Positions 21,123 through 34,400 of a DNA stretch of 64,000 bases are shown here, piece after piece. The DNA comes from Mugil cephalus (taxonomy: Eukaryota > Chordata > Actinopteri > Mugiliformes > Mugilidae). The translations under genes and the position numbers were made by a program. The stretch lies in assembly GCF_022458985.1 (NCBI RefSeq), contig NC_061772.1, positions 10,592,001 through 10,656,000 on the forward strand. Direction: 5' to 3'. Numbering within the stretch: position 1 is the stretch's first letter; each line of letters begins with the position of its first letter. Under the pieces are notes generated by a model. It was given only the letters and a program-made list of their open reading frames with translations, did not search any database and was not told the origin of the DNA.

Positions 21123-22113
21123 TGATGTCATGCCACTCCTCCAATCCATCCTGGCGTTTGTCTCACATCTCTTTAGGCCCCATTTGATAAGTTAGCGTTT
21201 CTAAACAGGAAAGCTGATGCAGAGTCACTCATTTGTTACGTGACAAATGTTTTAGGTAAAGCAAGCTATCGTAAAGCTTTACCCCACATACAAAACCAAA
21301 TACGACCTTAACAATCTTCACATCATTCCTAAAAGCATACAAAGAACACAAAGACTAAAACAGCTTGTCGCTGTTGGGAGGTGCAGAACATGGATGATGG
21401 GTCACGATGGAGATTTCATCTGTATCTGACGTTTTAAAAACATTTGAATATTGTAATATAGTTTATCATAATTCATACAAATACAAAAAGACAGTGTTGA
21501 CACATGAAGTCACTTTTTGTGGTCTGATTAAGAGTAATCAGTTTTGATTGACATAGGACACAGTAAGCAGCTGTGTCGTTTGTTTCATCTTTCAGAAACA
21601 AACTGCACTGTCGGGACGAGCTCGGTCTCTTAGAGTCTAATTACTTGTTACGTCACTTTGACTCGGAATATGTGTTGACGTTAATGATGAGTTTTTCTCT
21701 TGATGAGAATTTTTTATGTTTTAAAAAAAAATTAACTACAGTTTTTTGCCTATTGCTGTTTCTCACCCTGACTGATTCATATTCGATTTCAGATCAGCTT
21801 TCCTGGTTGGAAAGGCTTTCTAAATGTGAGCCAGTGTGCGTTTTTTATGTATGTTTTCACAGTTCATTACAGAATTTAAAGTTAAGTTGAATATTATATT
21901 CCACTCTCAAAGAGTGGAAGGGAAATAAATTCTCTATATTTGAGCTGTAATATAGCTTATGCAGCTGTTGTACATTTTGCCTAATAAATTTTATATTTAA
22001 TTGTTGTCATGCCTCCCTGACTCTGATATATGTCTGAGAAAATGCTGGCGTCGTGGTTACAAATAAATAACAATTAAAAGATGTGTTAATGAGAAATAAA
22101 ACAAATTGAACTG
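21123..22113 (+). other. hnrnph3: HNRNPH3 3' UTR and spacer
   Basis: AT-rich noncoding sequence running from the stop to a clear AATAAA at 21983-21988, so a 3' UTR of about 0.88 kb. After that comes about 100 bp of spacer before a MITE-like element. Confidence 0.65.
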
Positions 22114-22360
22114 CTTTAGAGGATCAGTGTGTAGATTTTAGTAGCATCCAGTGAAGTTGATACTCTCTCCTTATCAAGCATTTAGGGAAATCTACGGCAA
22201 AAGTCCAGCGTTTGGTCTGTCTGCTCTGGGTTGCTACGGAAACATGTCACGCTCCACGGACAAACAGTCACTCCCTATGTATAAAGGAAAGTTCAATTAG
22301 AATATATTTTGTTATTCAAAATAATTCAGCACCTAAATCCTACACACTGGAGCTTTAAAG
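22114..22360. mobile_element. MITE-like element with 28-bp terminal inverted repeats
   Basis: The ends are imperfect inverted repeats: 22114-22141 and the complement of 22333-22360 match at 22 of 28 positions, sharing CTTT and the core CAGTGTGTAG. The interior (about 190 bp) has no open frame. The end sequence (AAATCCTACACACTGG) and inner phrases resemble a short non-autonomous element common in percomorph genomes, by memory only. No clear target duplication was found. It lies between the convergent HNRNPH3 and RUFY2 3' ends. Confidence 0.65.
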
Positions 22361-24620
22361 TGGACGCAGGAAGAAAAGAGACCTGACAGCACACAACATC
22401 TGTAACTTCATTTAATCAGAAACTGCTACACAGTCAAGGCAACAGACTGTTGGCAATATAGTTAAACTGGCAGGATTTAGTAAGCTACAGGGCCACAATG
22501 ATTATCAACATTATTTATGTACAACATATCAACACTGTACAAGTCCCACTGAAAGCTGGGAGAGCAACACTGCACAAAAAAAACAAAACAAAAAGAGTGG
22601 CCAGGGTTCAGTTCAGAAACACCTGCCTTTAACACTTACTGGTGACGTGATAAACCCGTCATAGTTTAAGAATATCTAGAACAAGGAAACACTTTTTATT
22701 CTGAAATGAACCCTGGCCTATCAAGGGAATGGATACTTCCAGTTGTTGGAGAAAAAAAAATCACAGGTTGTAAACATTGTATAAAACCAGAATATCTTCT
22801 GGATTCATCTTATAACCGGTCACTGGAGACCGCGCACTTGACAGTGATCAGATTTAGTTTGACAACAGCGCTATAAAAGTTGATTTGGGGAACAAAGTGT
22901 TATAGAGTTTCAAACTTTCCTCTTTCAGGAACGGAGCAGCAGTAAAATATGATTCTTCTAAAACATCTGATTACAACTGACGGGGAAAGTTCAGACACAT
23001 TCCCCAGACTTCTGAAAGTACAAATGAATGTGCGTAAAACACAAAATCAAATATAAATACTCTCAATCTATATTTCAGACAATATATGATTAGCAAGTGT
23101 TCAAACATACTGTAGTTTGTCCAACATCAGCTGTACCACTAACTAGTGAAGTGTCCATGTTGTCAGCGGCTGATCAACAAAAGAAGCAGCCACACTGATG
23201 CTGACTGAACTCATCTACCTGTTGCTTCTCTTGGTCCTTGAAGCTGCATTAGTGTCTCAAACAAATGGTGAACAGTGAATTGTGTCTTTGATTGTTTGCT
23301 ACCTTCAAACATTTTGGGCTGTTGTTTTTAGATTCTCTACAAAAACCCTTCACTGTAGAGAACATGTTGGCAACATGAGAAGCAAAAGTAAACGGCGTTC
23401 AGTGCATTTACACAGGCACATATGGCACCAACGCAACTATAAAAAGTTAATTTCAGTTCCTTTTTAAAGTCACAGCCCCATGGGGAACTGGTCTAGTCTA
23501 GTGTCAGCAGAGCTCCAACGGCTCGTAGCTGTAAATGTTCCTGGAATTAGTCCGTAGGAGTGTGACTCACTGCACAGTGGCTACTGCTGCAGTTACCTTA
23601 CGGAGCTGAGCTGGAGTTTTCACGACTGATTCACGTGTGTAAACAAACACAAAGATATATTCATGTAGTTCCTGTTAGGCAGCTACTATTAAATCAGACC
23701 AGTTTCATTTTGTGCTCAATTGTCTCACAGCCAAACAGAAATATGTCCTGTTTCTTTCAGCATGGTTCATTTGGGTTTGTTCTTTAGTGCCTGTGTAAAA
23801 GCTACCTTAAGACTTTCGAGTTCGCTTCACTCCATCTTAAAAGAAAGTGCTTACAAGGCCGCTGTACTGCAAGTGTAAACTATAATCTCATCCGTTTGGC
23901 TGATTGGTTAACAGTCTGAGGCTCGACACGTGAATCGTTAACGGGAGGTTTGGATCAGAGAACCGTCTGCATTTAGCTGCAGCTGTGCTCATCTGTCAGT
24001 GCAGTTTCTATTTCAGCTCTTTGTGAAGTTGTTCCGTATTTCATAACTGAACCCACCCGTCACTCGAAGCTTTACCAAAACCTGACCTCCTGATCAGTGT
24101 CAGTGTGTAGACAAGGCCTGTGGTTACAGCTGTTGACGCCTTTTTTTTTTTCTTTTTTTTTTAACGCGACACCCAGTCAGAGCAATCGATGATGACGAGG
24201 TGAATATGTCGCGAAGCTTTTCAGCTTCTTTTGATTCTGTCGAACCCTGTGCTGTAAACTGTGCAGTAGAAGTTCAAACATGGTTCCTTCATTGTGTTTC
24301 ACCTTAGTGTGCATCAGATATATGTTGAGTTGTGAAAGCGGAGCTGTCAGATTAAACTTCCTGTAAATGACTGGTAATTGTCACTTATCAGTTGTCTAGA
24401 GAAACACTTGTAGCCCATGTTAAAGCAGACTGACAGCCTCCTCCTCCTCCTCTGTATATGATAACAGGAGTGGCTTGTATATGAGGGACTTTTTTTGAAC
24501 AATAATGACGAATGTATTGAGTATGCATGCATGTGGTCCACGGCTAGCGTCTGGAGAGCTGATATTTACGAGTTTGATCTCAGATTGTTTCCCAGCTGTC
24601 CTGAGCGCGACAGGACTCTC
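22361..24620 (-). other. rufy2: RUFY2 3' UTR region
   Basis: Noncoding DNA between the RUFY2 stop (24621) and the MITE. Minus-strand polyadenylation candidates are AATAAA (plus TTTATT 22695-22700) and ATTAAA (plus TTTAAT at about 22411), giving a 3' UTR of roughly 1.9-2.2 kb. Small open frames here have no coding character. Confidence 0.5.
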
Positions 24621-27600
24621 TCACGTAGGATTGGAGGAGCATCGCTGGAGGAGGAGGGCGTGGCAGGTGTCGCAGACTCTAACTGGTTTGGGCGACGCCG
24701 GCAGAGGAAGCTCGTTGTCAGAGCAGCTGTTACAGAAAATCTCCCCGCAGTTCCTACAGTGGTGCTGTGGACAAACAGAGAGAGGTAAGCAGTCAGAAAC
24801 ACGCGCTGTTGTTGGATACCAAACTGAGTGATACGCTGCTAATTTCAGCGTTATTTGAGATCTGTGTGATTGAATAAATATTGTTACTGGAAACTAAAAT
24901 CAATTACCTGCTCTACATCTAATGATGTAAAATTCTGTAAAATAAGGAGATAACTCACGATGGAAAAGTATTTAAGCTAAAGTGCAGGGCTTTACCAAAT
25001 AAATAGACACAGAGGGGTAGAGGGGAGTAACCATAGCAACAGAGATGGAACAGCCTCCAGCAAATATGAAGTAAATATGGTAGAGAAATTTACTAATGCA
25101 CATATGGCTCAAAAAATAAATTCACTCAGGAAGAGGAAAACAGGAGCAAGGTAGAATATAAAAAGATTTACCACCAGCTTGTCTTTCCCTAGTGGAGAAT
25201 GCTAAAGAAGAGAGGGGGCAGTAGACTGCATGTCATATAACTCCACAGTGTTTGTGTAACTACTCTCACTGCCAAAAGCAGTGGACTGGAGCACTGTAGC
25301 TTTACAAAGTAATGCAAAGTAATGATTTTCCAGGTTGATTTTGAGCCTTCAATTCTACATGTCAGTTTCTTATTGTTTGCAGTGAGCTGAAGACTGACCT
25401 TTCTTCTTGAGATGGAGAACTCCTTCTCACACAGCTTGCAGTGACTGGCATCTTTGTCCTTCAACCAAACCTGACCCCCCTGAAACAGCATCACACATCA
25501 TTACTTTCTCACTTTGCATTGTACTTGACTGGATTTAAACACTTTCAGGTGTTCTGCTCCGTTACCTGCAGCGCTTTGTTGGCTTCTTTGATGTCTTCAA
25601 TCTTCATTTTGGATCTGACGACAACCACATTTAGACAGTGTAAATAAATGGGAGGGGCACATTTACCTTCTGATGCAATCAGTAAAACCACAGACACAAT
25701 TTAGACGGAAGAGACCTGCAGCTAAAAAAATGAGAGCATCTGCACAAAATCTAATTAAACCTAGACTGATTTAATAAAGTTGACAGACTCGCTGAGTTTG
25801 GAGCCGAGCTCCTCCAGAGCTTGTTCCTGGTCCTCACAGATGGTCTTCAGCTGAATGTTTTCATCCTGGAGACGATGGAACTCCTGGAAAAAAAAAACAC
25901 AAACAGCAGAAAACACAAATTAGATCAGATCAGCTGTATCCTCCCTGCGCTGTTAGATATAAACCGATACACACGTACACAAGGCGTCTGTGTTTCTCTT
26001 ACCTTCTTTAGTCCGTTGATCTGCAGAGCCTCTGTGCTGAGCTGAGCCACCGTGTCTCTTTCTCTGTCCAGATCGTTTTGTAATGTGTGTCTCCACTCCC
26101 TCTCTATCTTTAGGTCTGTATCCAGCTGCTGGCTACAGGTGCACCGCAACCACACATACAAAACAAAATTATGTCAGATCATTGAGAACAAGACCTACAG
26201 TAAGTCTGGTCTCTTTTGAACAGTAATACTTCTTAAAGGAGCGAAGCTTTAATTATAATTTACAGTGATGCTCCTTGGTTTGTGAGACATGACAGGTTTA
26301 CAGCATCAGCCGGTTTAGCATGCTACCAGCTCCTCTATGTGACGCGATGCTAATGTCAGTCGGTCGAGGTCGGTGTGTTGCTTACAGCTGTTTTTCTCTG
26401 TGTTCAATCTGCCGCTGCAGGCTGTCGGCCTTGTTGGCAAAGTCCAGCTTGAAGCGCCTGGTTCCCTCCTCGGCCGAGGTGCGGTGCCTCTCTGCCTCCT
26501 GTAATCTGCACCATTATAACCAGGGACAAACTCAGGACCATGGAGAGAAAAAACTGGGAGGAAGAAGGGGGTTGTAGGGGGTGAAAACAACAGAAGAAGA
26601 CTGGAGGGATGATGGTCGGTAAGGAGGGAGGTTAAGGGCCTGAGGTTTCCGATGGGAAAGATGAAGGGAGTATGGCTGAGGTTGGAGTGAAAGGAGGAAG
26701 TAAAACTGGTGAGTGTGCAACAATGACAAAAGGATGAGATTGTAACTGTGGTGGTCCAAAACAGAAGAGGAAGGAATACAGGAAGGGAAGAGTCCAAAAT
26801 AAAGATGATGAAACGACGATGGGACAAAACAATAAACCAACTGAATGGAGGTTAAGAGCTAACACAGCATCAGAGCGCTCTCCGAACTCACCAACTCTCA
26901 TTCACAAGTTGCAGTTTTTCATCCAATACTGTAAGAAGCTTGTTTTCCCCGCGCATGAGAATTTAAATAAAGGTTTTTATTTAAAAGTCCTGAAGACGAA
27001 TGAACTCAAACCACACTCGGCACTTTCAAAACATCTAACTTTATTGATCACGGTGTTAAAAGACAGTATCTGTGAGTTTTAAACAGCTGTACTGAGGGTT
27101 TTGTCTTCTACAAACTGAGAGTATTATGAACACGGAGCTAGAATAGGTAGACTGATTACTTCCTGATATATCACAAAAGTCAATAAGTATGCCAAAACGA
27201 ACACAGCAACGCATTTCCCTTGACAGAAGCTCCAGAGGTTGACAGCTGTGTGACTACTACTCTATACACTTGGCTCAGTTGCCTGTACTGCAGACACAAG
27301 ACACGTGAATTAGTACTAAAGCCGCTGGTCCCACTGATTCGTTTACATCTAGAAAACTCACTATTTTCAGTTTAGGCTAATTATTATTTAAGGAGTAAGT
27401 CCAGAATCACTCCCTTTTTAAGGGTTAGTGAACTATGTTTATTCCCCGCCACCTTATTTCAGAGTCCGAGAGTGAAAGGGAGTGATTTCTACAACGAGAC
27501 TTTTAGTGTTTTGTACTGTATGTACACTACCACGGACTTGTAATGTAACATTGTATCAACAGTCAATGATGAAGTCTCAGATTGCTCATCGTCTATCACA

Positions 27601-29692
27601 CAGAGCTAATTAGGGGGTGAACGAGGAACTGATTTTGAACACAGCCGTTTCAGAAGCAGGTCAGGAGGCGCAACACATGCAGAGCAAAACCAGCAACAAA
27701 TTACAAGCAGGAGGCCGCACAACCACACTCCTGTCTGACTAAACGCCTGTAGTGAACCTCAGTGTGATTAAACGCACGCAGCGGCAGAAACTGTTCTCTG
27801 CTCTTGCGTGGTGACCTTTGAGACGGCGTCGGCTGCAGCAAAGCCCAGATCTCAGCCGAGCCAACATGGACGCCACCGCGGGGAAAAGTATTTAGCCGAC
27901 AAGAGGTCGGGAGGGTGTTTGGGGATTAAATGTTATCTCTCCAGATTGCAGCTTTTTGACTTTATTCTACTTTATTTGCTTTATCTTAAGAAAAAAAAAA
28001 AAAAAAGCGGCCTGAATACTACAGTGGCTCAACTCCTGCTACCGGTGGCTCAGGGTGTTGGCAAATAAAATCACTCAGTAGTTGTGACATGAGTGTGAGA
28101 GGCCACAGTTCATTCTAACTTACAAACCACTCTATCTTGTTCTTTTTGTTACTGCATATACACTGACCACTGCAAACCGGAAGAAGAATGTGTCAGATTT
28201 CTCTATGTGTGTCCATGCCTGAGCTTCTGAGTGAACAGATAAAGTAGTGTATGATTAATTCTTCTGTTTCTGATAACTGCAGCAATATTCAGATAGAAAT
28301 ATCTGTCCAGTTTCACCTGATTCTGTCTCAGCTCTCAGGCTCTAAAATCATCTGAATATTGTGTGCATAAAAAAATGAAACAAAAAACAAAAAAACCCTC
28401 CCAAAAAACAGGAATGTTCCTTTAAGTTAAAGTCAGTTTATTCATGCGTGCGTGTCCTCAGAAGGAGATGTCCTTGACTAGCTTGTACTGGTGCTCTGTG
28501 TCTGTGCTGGCACACTTAACAAATGACATGGCAAGCGTTCTGGTCTGACTGAGCAGGTCCTTATCGCTGCACGGAGGAGCAGGGATAAAATCAAGAGAAA
28601 CAGAAAATTAAACATGGAGGGTTCAAGGGAGCAAAATGAATGGATGGATGGCATAAGAGAGACGAACAGAAGGGAGGGAAGAAGGAGGAAAGAAAGGAAG
28701 GAAGGAAGAAAGGATGTCAATACATCAGTATTCTAAGTGGCCCCGGTTACACAGAACACCTTTTGTGACTTTATGCATCACAAGCACAGCAGGAAGTGTA
28801 AATGAATGGCATTAAACCGTGGAAATCTGATTTCAGGCTACCACCTTCATTCTGTAATCAGATTTCTACTGTCTGGATGTGTTTCCTTTCAGAGTAAGTG
28901 TGTAATGAGAGGAGGTTGGCAGGAGGAGGAGAGAAGGGTAATGAGGAGGACAGGAGAATGCTCTGCATGGAACTACACGCCCAACATCAAAGATTTAAGT
29001 CTGGACAGCAACTACTGCACTACAGAAAAACAACATAAGCAATTTCTGAGGTTGTGAATTTTCTAATCGCAGCCTTTTTTTTAATCTTTTTTTGGCATAG
29101 TTAGACAATACAAAACGTGTAACCGGGGTCTGTTTCCTGCAACATCAGCCTACATCAACCTTAAAACCAGTGGAAAAAAACAAACAAAAACAAAAAACAA
29201 TCACAAATAGGATTGAACAGATTTAAACCAATGGGAGAGGAGAGTGGAGGGATGGACAGTGTTTACTGGGAGACGATGAAATGGGTGGGGGGGTCATAAA
29301 GCTTCACTGAACCAGCAGACAGCTACAAGACGACAGATATGAAGCGCTCACACACCGAAGGACGTGATGAAAGGAGTACAGAGAACTTAGCATGCATGAA
29401 AATATCTGGCGTGTTTTTTAGGATATAAAGTCTTGCAGGGTTTCCACAAGGAAATCATTAAAGAAACACTGAGAAATCTATGCTGTTAGTTGTTGATGAC
29501 CTAATGAAACAGTTCCTCTCTGAAGGCTCAGGCCTTATTTCATAGAAATGCATTTATCATACTCGAGCCAGTGGCTTTTGTTTCAGGCAAAATTTCTGAT
29601 CTCTGCACTAAAATAATGCAGATCGGAGGTTTTGTTTGATTTGTACTCTATAAGAAAACTTTAAGTCTATAGGGTACATCCTACACACACAC

Positions 29693-29742
<50 letters not shown>

Positions 29743-31367
29743 GAGAGGGAGAGAGATAATCTACATATAGGGTTTATTAACAGCACCACAAACTACATCT
29801 CAAATATGGAGATAATGAAGTTATATTATGAATATTATGAATTAATTTCCCTAGTGTACCTAATCAACTGGCAAATTAGTGTATGCCAACATCCACAAAC
29901 TACATGGATCAGAAACCAAAGTGACTCCACATCCCACATTGTAACGTCAGGTAAAAATAAATTCCCTGTGAGACATGTGGCGTTTTCAGGGTCCAGCAAC
30001 AATTATTTCCACCTCAAACTGTTGCCTTGAGGAAACCCTGAACACCAGCGACGACAAAGTAAACGTAGATTATTTATTGTCATGTCCTCCCCAGGTCCTT
30101 TTCTCCACAGCTACATCATGAGGACTCTTAATACTTTCAATTATTTACCTACTAATAAAACATTTAATTTGAAATGACCAGGTGACTTAGCTATAAACAG
30201 AGCAGTGAACTGGGGGAGCACATGGGATAAAGTTATTGGATTAGTGTGAGCTGTGCGTTTCTGTACCTTTGCTCCAGCTGCTTCATGGTGGCAGTGATCT
30301 GGTTGGTCTTCTCCTCCAGACGCACGATCATATCGTTCTTCTTCTTCATCTCATCGTCAGACGACTAACAAATGAGAATGACTTGCTTTCATAAACAGCT
30401 GTGGTTGTGTGTAATGATTTCAACCTCATTCCTTCACTTCTTTAACCCCTAAATGATGCGAGAGCCTGTACCTGCATCTTCTGGTACATTTCCACGTTGA
30501 TGGCTTTGACCTCGTCCAGTTGATGTCTCAGTCCGATCAGTGTGTCCTGTTGATCCAAAGTCAAAGCCAAGATAAGAGGTTAGAGGAGGAGAACTATTAA
30601 CATATTTACCTGCAGAACATGAAGCAGATTGGGGTAATTTGAAATTATACACACAGAAGGCGAAAAATTAAATGGAAACATAGACACATGAATAACAGAT
30701 ATGGGACTTGGAGGCAAATATTGTATTAAAAGACAAATTAATGAGCAGCAGTGAAAAACAACTTGCTCCCGGTCACTGACAGAATATGAATGAAAAACAT
30801 TACAAGATTTTAATGAGCTCTAAAGTGGGCGACTGTTTTGAAGTGATGCATAATATAACAGAGAAACTGATTTTCTACCTCAAAGTGGAAAAACAACTCA
30901 GAAATATCTGGACAAACTTTATTGGTTTATGTTCAGGAATGTAATTCAGTTAGATTTCAGAACTGTATGATGTGGATATGTATTTGTGTGCATGTTTATA
31001 TTTCAGGTAAAAATAATTCTGGGTTCGGTGAAATATAAATAGAAAAATGTAGCAATCCATGACACAAATGTTTTCAGGATCATTTGTAATTATTTTAATG
31101 ATCCCAGCAACCTCCTTGGTGCTGCTGTGTTCATGTGTTGATAGAAACAGACATCTTTGAATTTACCTCAGCGATGACTGATCCCGCTCACCGTTACCAT
31201 AACTACAATCCCTATAGCCAGAGAAGATAAATGAGCTGACCTGTTTTTCGTGAATATCTTTTTCCAAAAGTTTCATGGCCAGCTCCATTTCCTGTTTCAT
31301 CGACACCTGGACGACCAACTCATTCTCCACATCCTGAAAATGGAAAAGAAAATGTTTATCATCTGTT

Positions 31368-31402
<35 letters not shown>

Positions 31403-34400
31403 AACACACAGACACAGTTTGACCTGTCTGAGCTGACATTCCTCTTTTAGTTGTCTTCGAGCCTCGTTGTACATCTCATCCAAACCCTGGCGAGACTGTT
31501 TGTATGTGTCTCTCTCCACTGACACGTCGCCTTGTGTTACCTATAGCATCAACAGGACACTCATGTCAGACATGTCACATATCAGTCGCACAAGTTCGTG
31601 GTCAGAGCTGGTGACAATAGCCGGAAAAGGAAGGACTACATCTACTTTCAATTTGAACAGAAAGACATAATAAGACACTGACTCATTGTGTTATCGGACA
31701 GCAACATATTTGTGACTGTGTACCTCTAAATGTTGTTGTGCCTTCAGCAGAATAAGGTTGTTTTCGCTCCTCAGCTGCTGGTTTTCTTCCTGAAGTTTGA
31801 TGATGTTGTTCTTGGCTATGGCTAACTGCGGACACAAACACCAACACTTTGACTTCATCTGAGCATGTGTCCTCTGAGACGTGTTCAACATGGCGGCAGT
31901 TCAGCGGAGATATTCTCCCAGTGGGTCTCACCTCTTCTATGAGTTTGGAGTTGGACTTTTCCAAAGAGTCGACTCTGCCCTGAAGACCATGAACTGTGGA
32001 GCTGCACACAAAAACACACACAGACTTACTACTATCATGCAGACATGATTACAAGGCAAAAGATTCACAAAAACCTATTGTTGCATATATGGCAAATTAA
32101 AAGAGATACTGAAAGATACTGAGACAAACTGAAAGAGGAAATGTGTCTTAGTTTGTATTTTAATGCAGGTTTCAGTAGGGTGAGAAACACGTGGACTGAC
32201 TGAAAGCTAATCCCTGGACGTATTTAATTTAAGAAGGTGCACAGATACAAATGATTTATTAGAAGACTTCCTGTCCATGAGCTTCCTTTAAGCTCATACT
32301 CTTCATCACTGCATGCTCTCCCTGCTTTCAGTCCTAAACAAAGTTCTTACTTGAGCTGCCGGTTCAGTTCCTCTACGTAGTTCTTCTGATCCAAGATGGA
32401 TGCTATCTGGCTATTCCTGTTGTCAAAGAAACAGACACAAAAGAGATCTCTGCATGACATCATCAGAAAGAAACCAGCTTCACAAAACAGTGAAGACACG
32501 ACGGGATCATACCTCTCTTCACTCCTGTAGTCATCAATGTCATTCTTCAAGTACATGGAGAAGTCGATCACCCCGACCTCAAATAGAGAAACAATAAAAA
32601 GACAATATTACTCATGAGAAGGAACGCTGGGACAAGCTATTGTTGCACGGGACAAAAAGCTATGGTTACACAACCAGTGATTTGAATAAATGAGTCATCG
32701 TGCCTTAATTACATGCATTTCTATGCAACAATTAAACACGTTTGCAATTATGTAAGTGCACAAAAAAAAAACTCCCACAAAACAAAGTCAAAGAAAATAA
32801 GTACGAGTATAGAACTCAGAATCAATGCTATGCAAGTCTACATTTACCATAAAAACACAAACATGTCCACCATAGCGTTGGTGAAGTGGTGAGTTTGGAA
32901 AGAGCTGATGAATTGTAGAAGAGTTGAGTGTAGATGAATCACTAAGCTGATCACCAGGTAAATGACAATTATTTATTTAACATCAGATGAATGTAAGTGT
33001 TTTCTGATGTTTTATTAAAGCTCCCAAAACTGTTAAGAGTATGTGTGGATGCAAACATTTCTGAGGATATTATATTTGCATTGTGAGGAGCTGAACATGT
33101 CAAAACCTGTCCCTATTTCTCTTTGTGATGTCTCGCCTCACTGAATCTGTCTGTCAATCCCAAGTCACGTCACAATACAAGTCCGGTGTGAACACAGGTT
33201 GTGCAGGGTGTTTGCTTTGTGGAAAAGCCTCCACCCATGGAGTGGAAACACGACACTATAACCTCTGCCTGATGCCAAGATTAAATGACTTCACAGACAA
33301 CTGCCACTGAGCTTCCTGAAGTAGTGTAGATAAACACCGTCAGGCCTGATTGGGTCAATGGTCACGTAGTCACAGGAAGAAGGGGAACTGATCGGAGCAG
33401 ATTTTTTCATACCCAGAGTTAGAAAATATTTTAATGAATACTGTAGATATGTTTTTAGTCAAGTATTTCAAAGCCATAGCTACCTGAGAGTCCAAGTCCT
33501 CGCCTTTGACACACAGGTTAGCGTCGATGACGTTCAGGCCCACCAGCAGGCCCACGATCACGGCTCCCTCCTCCTCCAGCATCAGGGCTGAATTCTCATA
33601 GAAATCACTGAGGACAAGAATACAACAAATGTTTTTATATATTTTTTTGGTACCAGTTTTTCTGTCTAAATATTTCTCCCATATTCTTGCAGTTTTTACC
33701 TGAGCAGGTCTTTTCTGGTGATGAGGAGTCGCAGGTAGTCGGCCAGCCGTTTCTGCATGAGCGCCAGACGCAGCCACGCTCTGGCTCTTCCCAGCGGGGT
33801 CCTGGAAAACACGGGTTCACCCCCGGGTTAAGGACGTAGTCCAAGGACGCTCTAAGGGCCTTAAAGTGGCGGAGCTGGGACATGATTACAAGTGCGTGCT
33901 CAGATCTGCTGGAGTGTTTTTCTTTCGGTCTCCTGTTACTGTTCACTTCCTGAAATGTCTGCTCAGTCTTTCATCTTTAAATCTCACAAAAAGCACAGAT
34001 TCTACACTTAATATCTTACTTCCTGGTTTGAGCATTTACTGAATTTCAATGCCTGACCTTAAACTGCCCTTACAACTTCACAGCTACTTTGTAATGCCGT
34101 TTGCTAAAATGCAAACACGTCTGCTGCTCTGACTCAGCACCAACAGAGGAAACGGACTGAGCTCTTCATCTGAAACAACACAACTCTTCCTCATTTTGCT
34201 GAATCGGAGAACACATGAATTTTTTTGGATTCTTCTTTCATTTTAAGACTCGTGACTGAGTAAAATCATATCAGAAGCCTGTACATGAATGAGGTTTTTG
34301 CTGAATCCTGCTAACTACAGGCACTAGAGGACAGAACTTTGGAAAACATCTTTTCAGGTTTATATTTTATTCATCTGTATTTGACACTAATCACCACTCC

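Noticed and set aside
26315-26827. Minus-strand 170-codon frame
   Set aside because: Mostly intron; it crosses the RUFY2 exon 26386-26505 in a non-matching frame.
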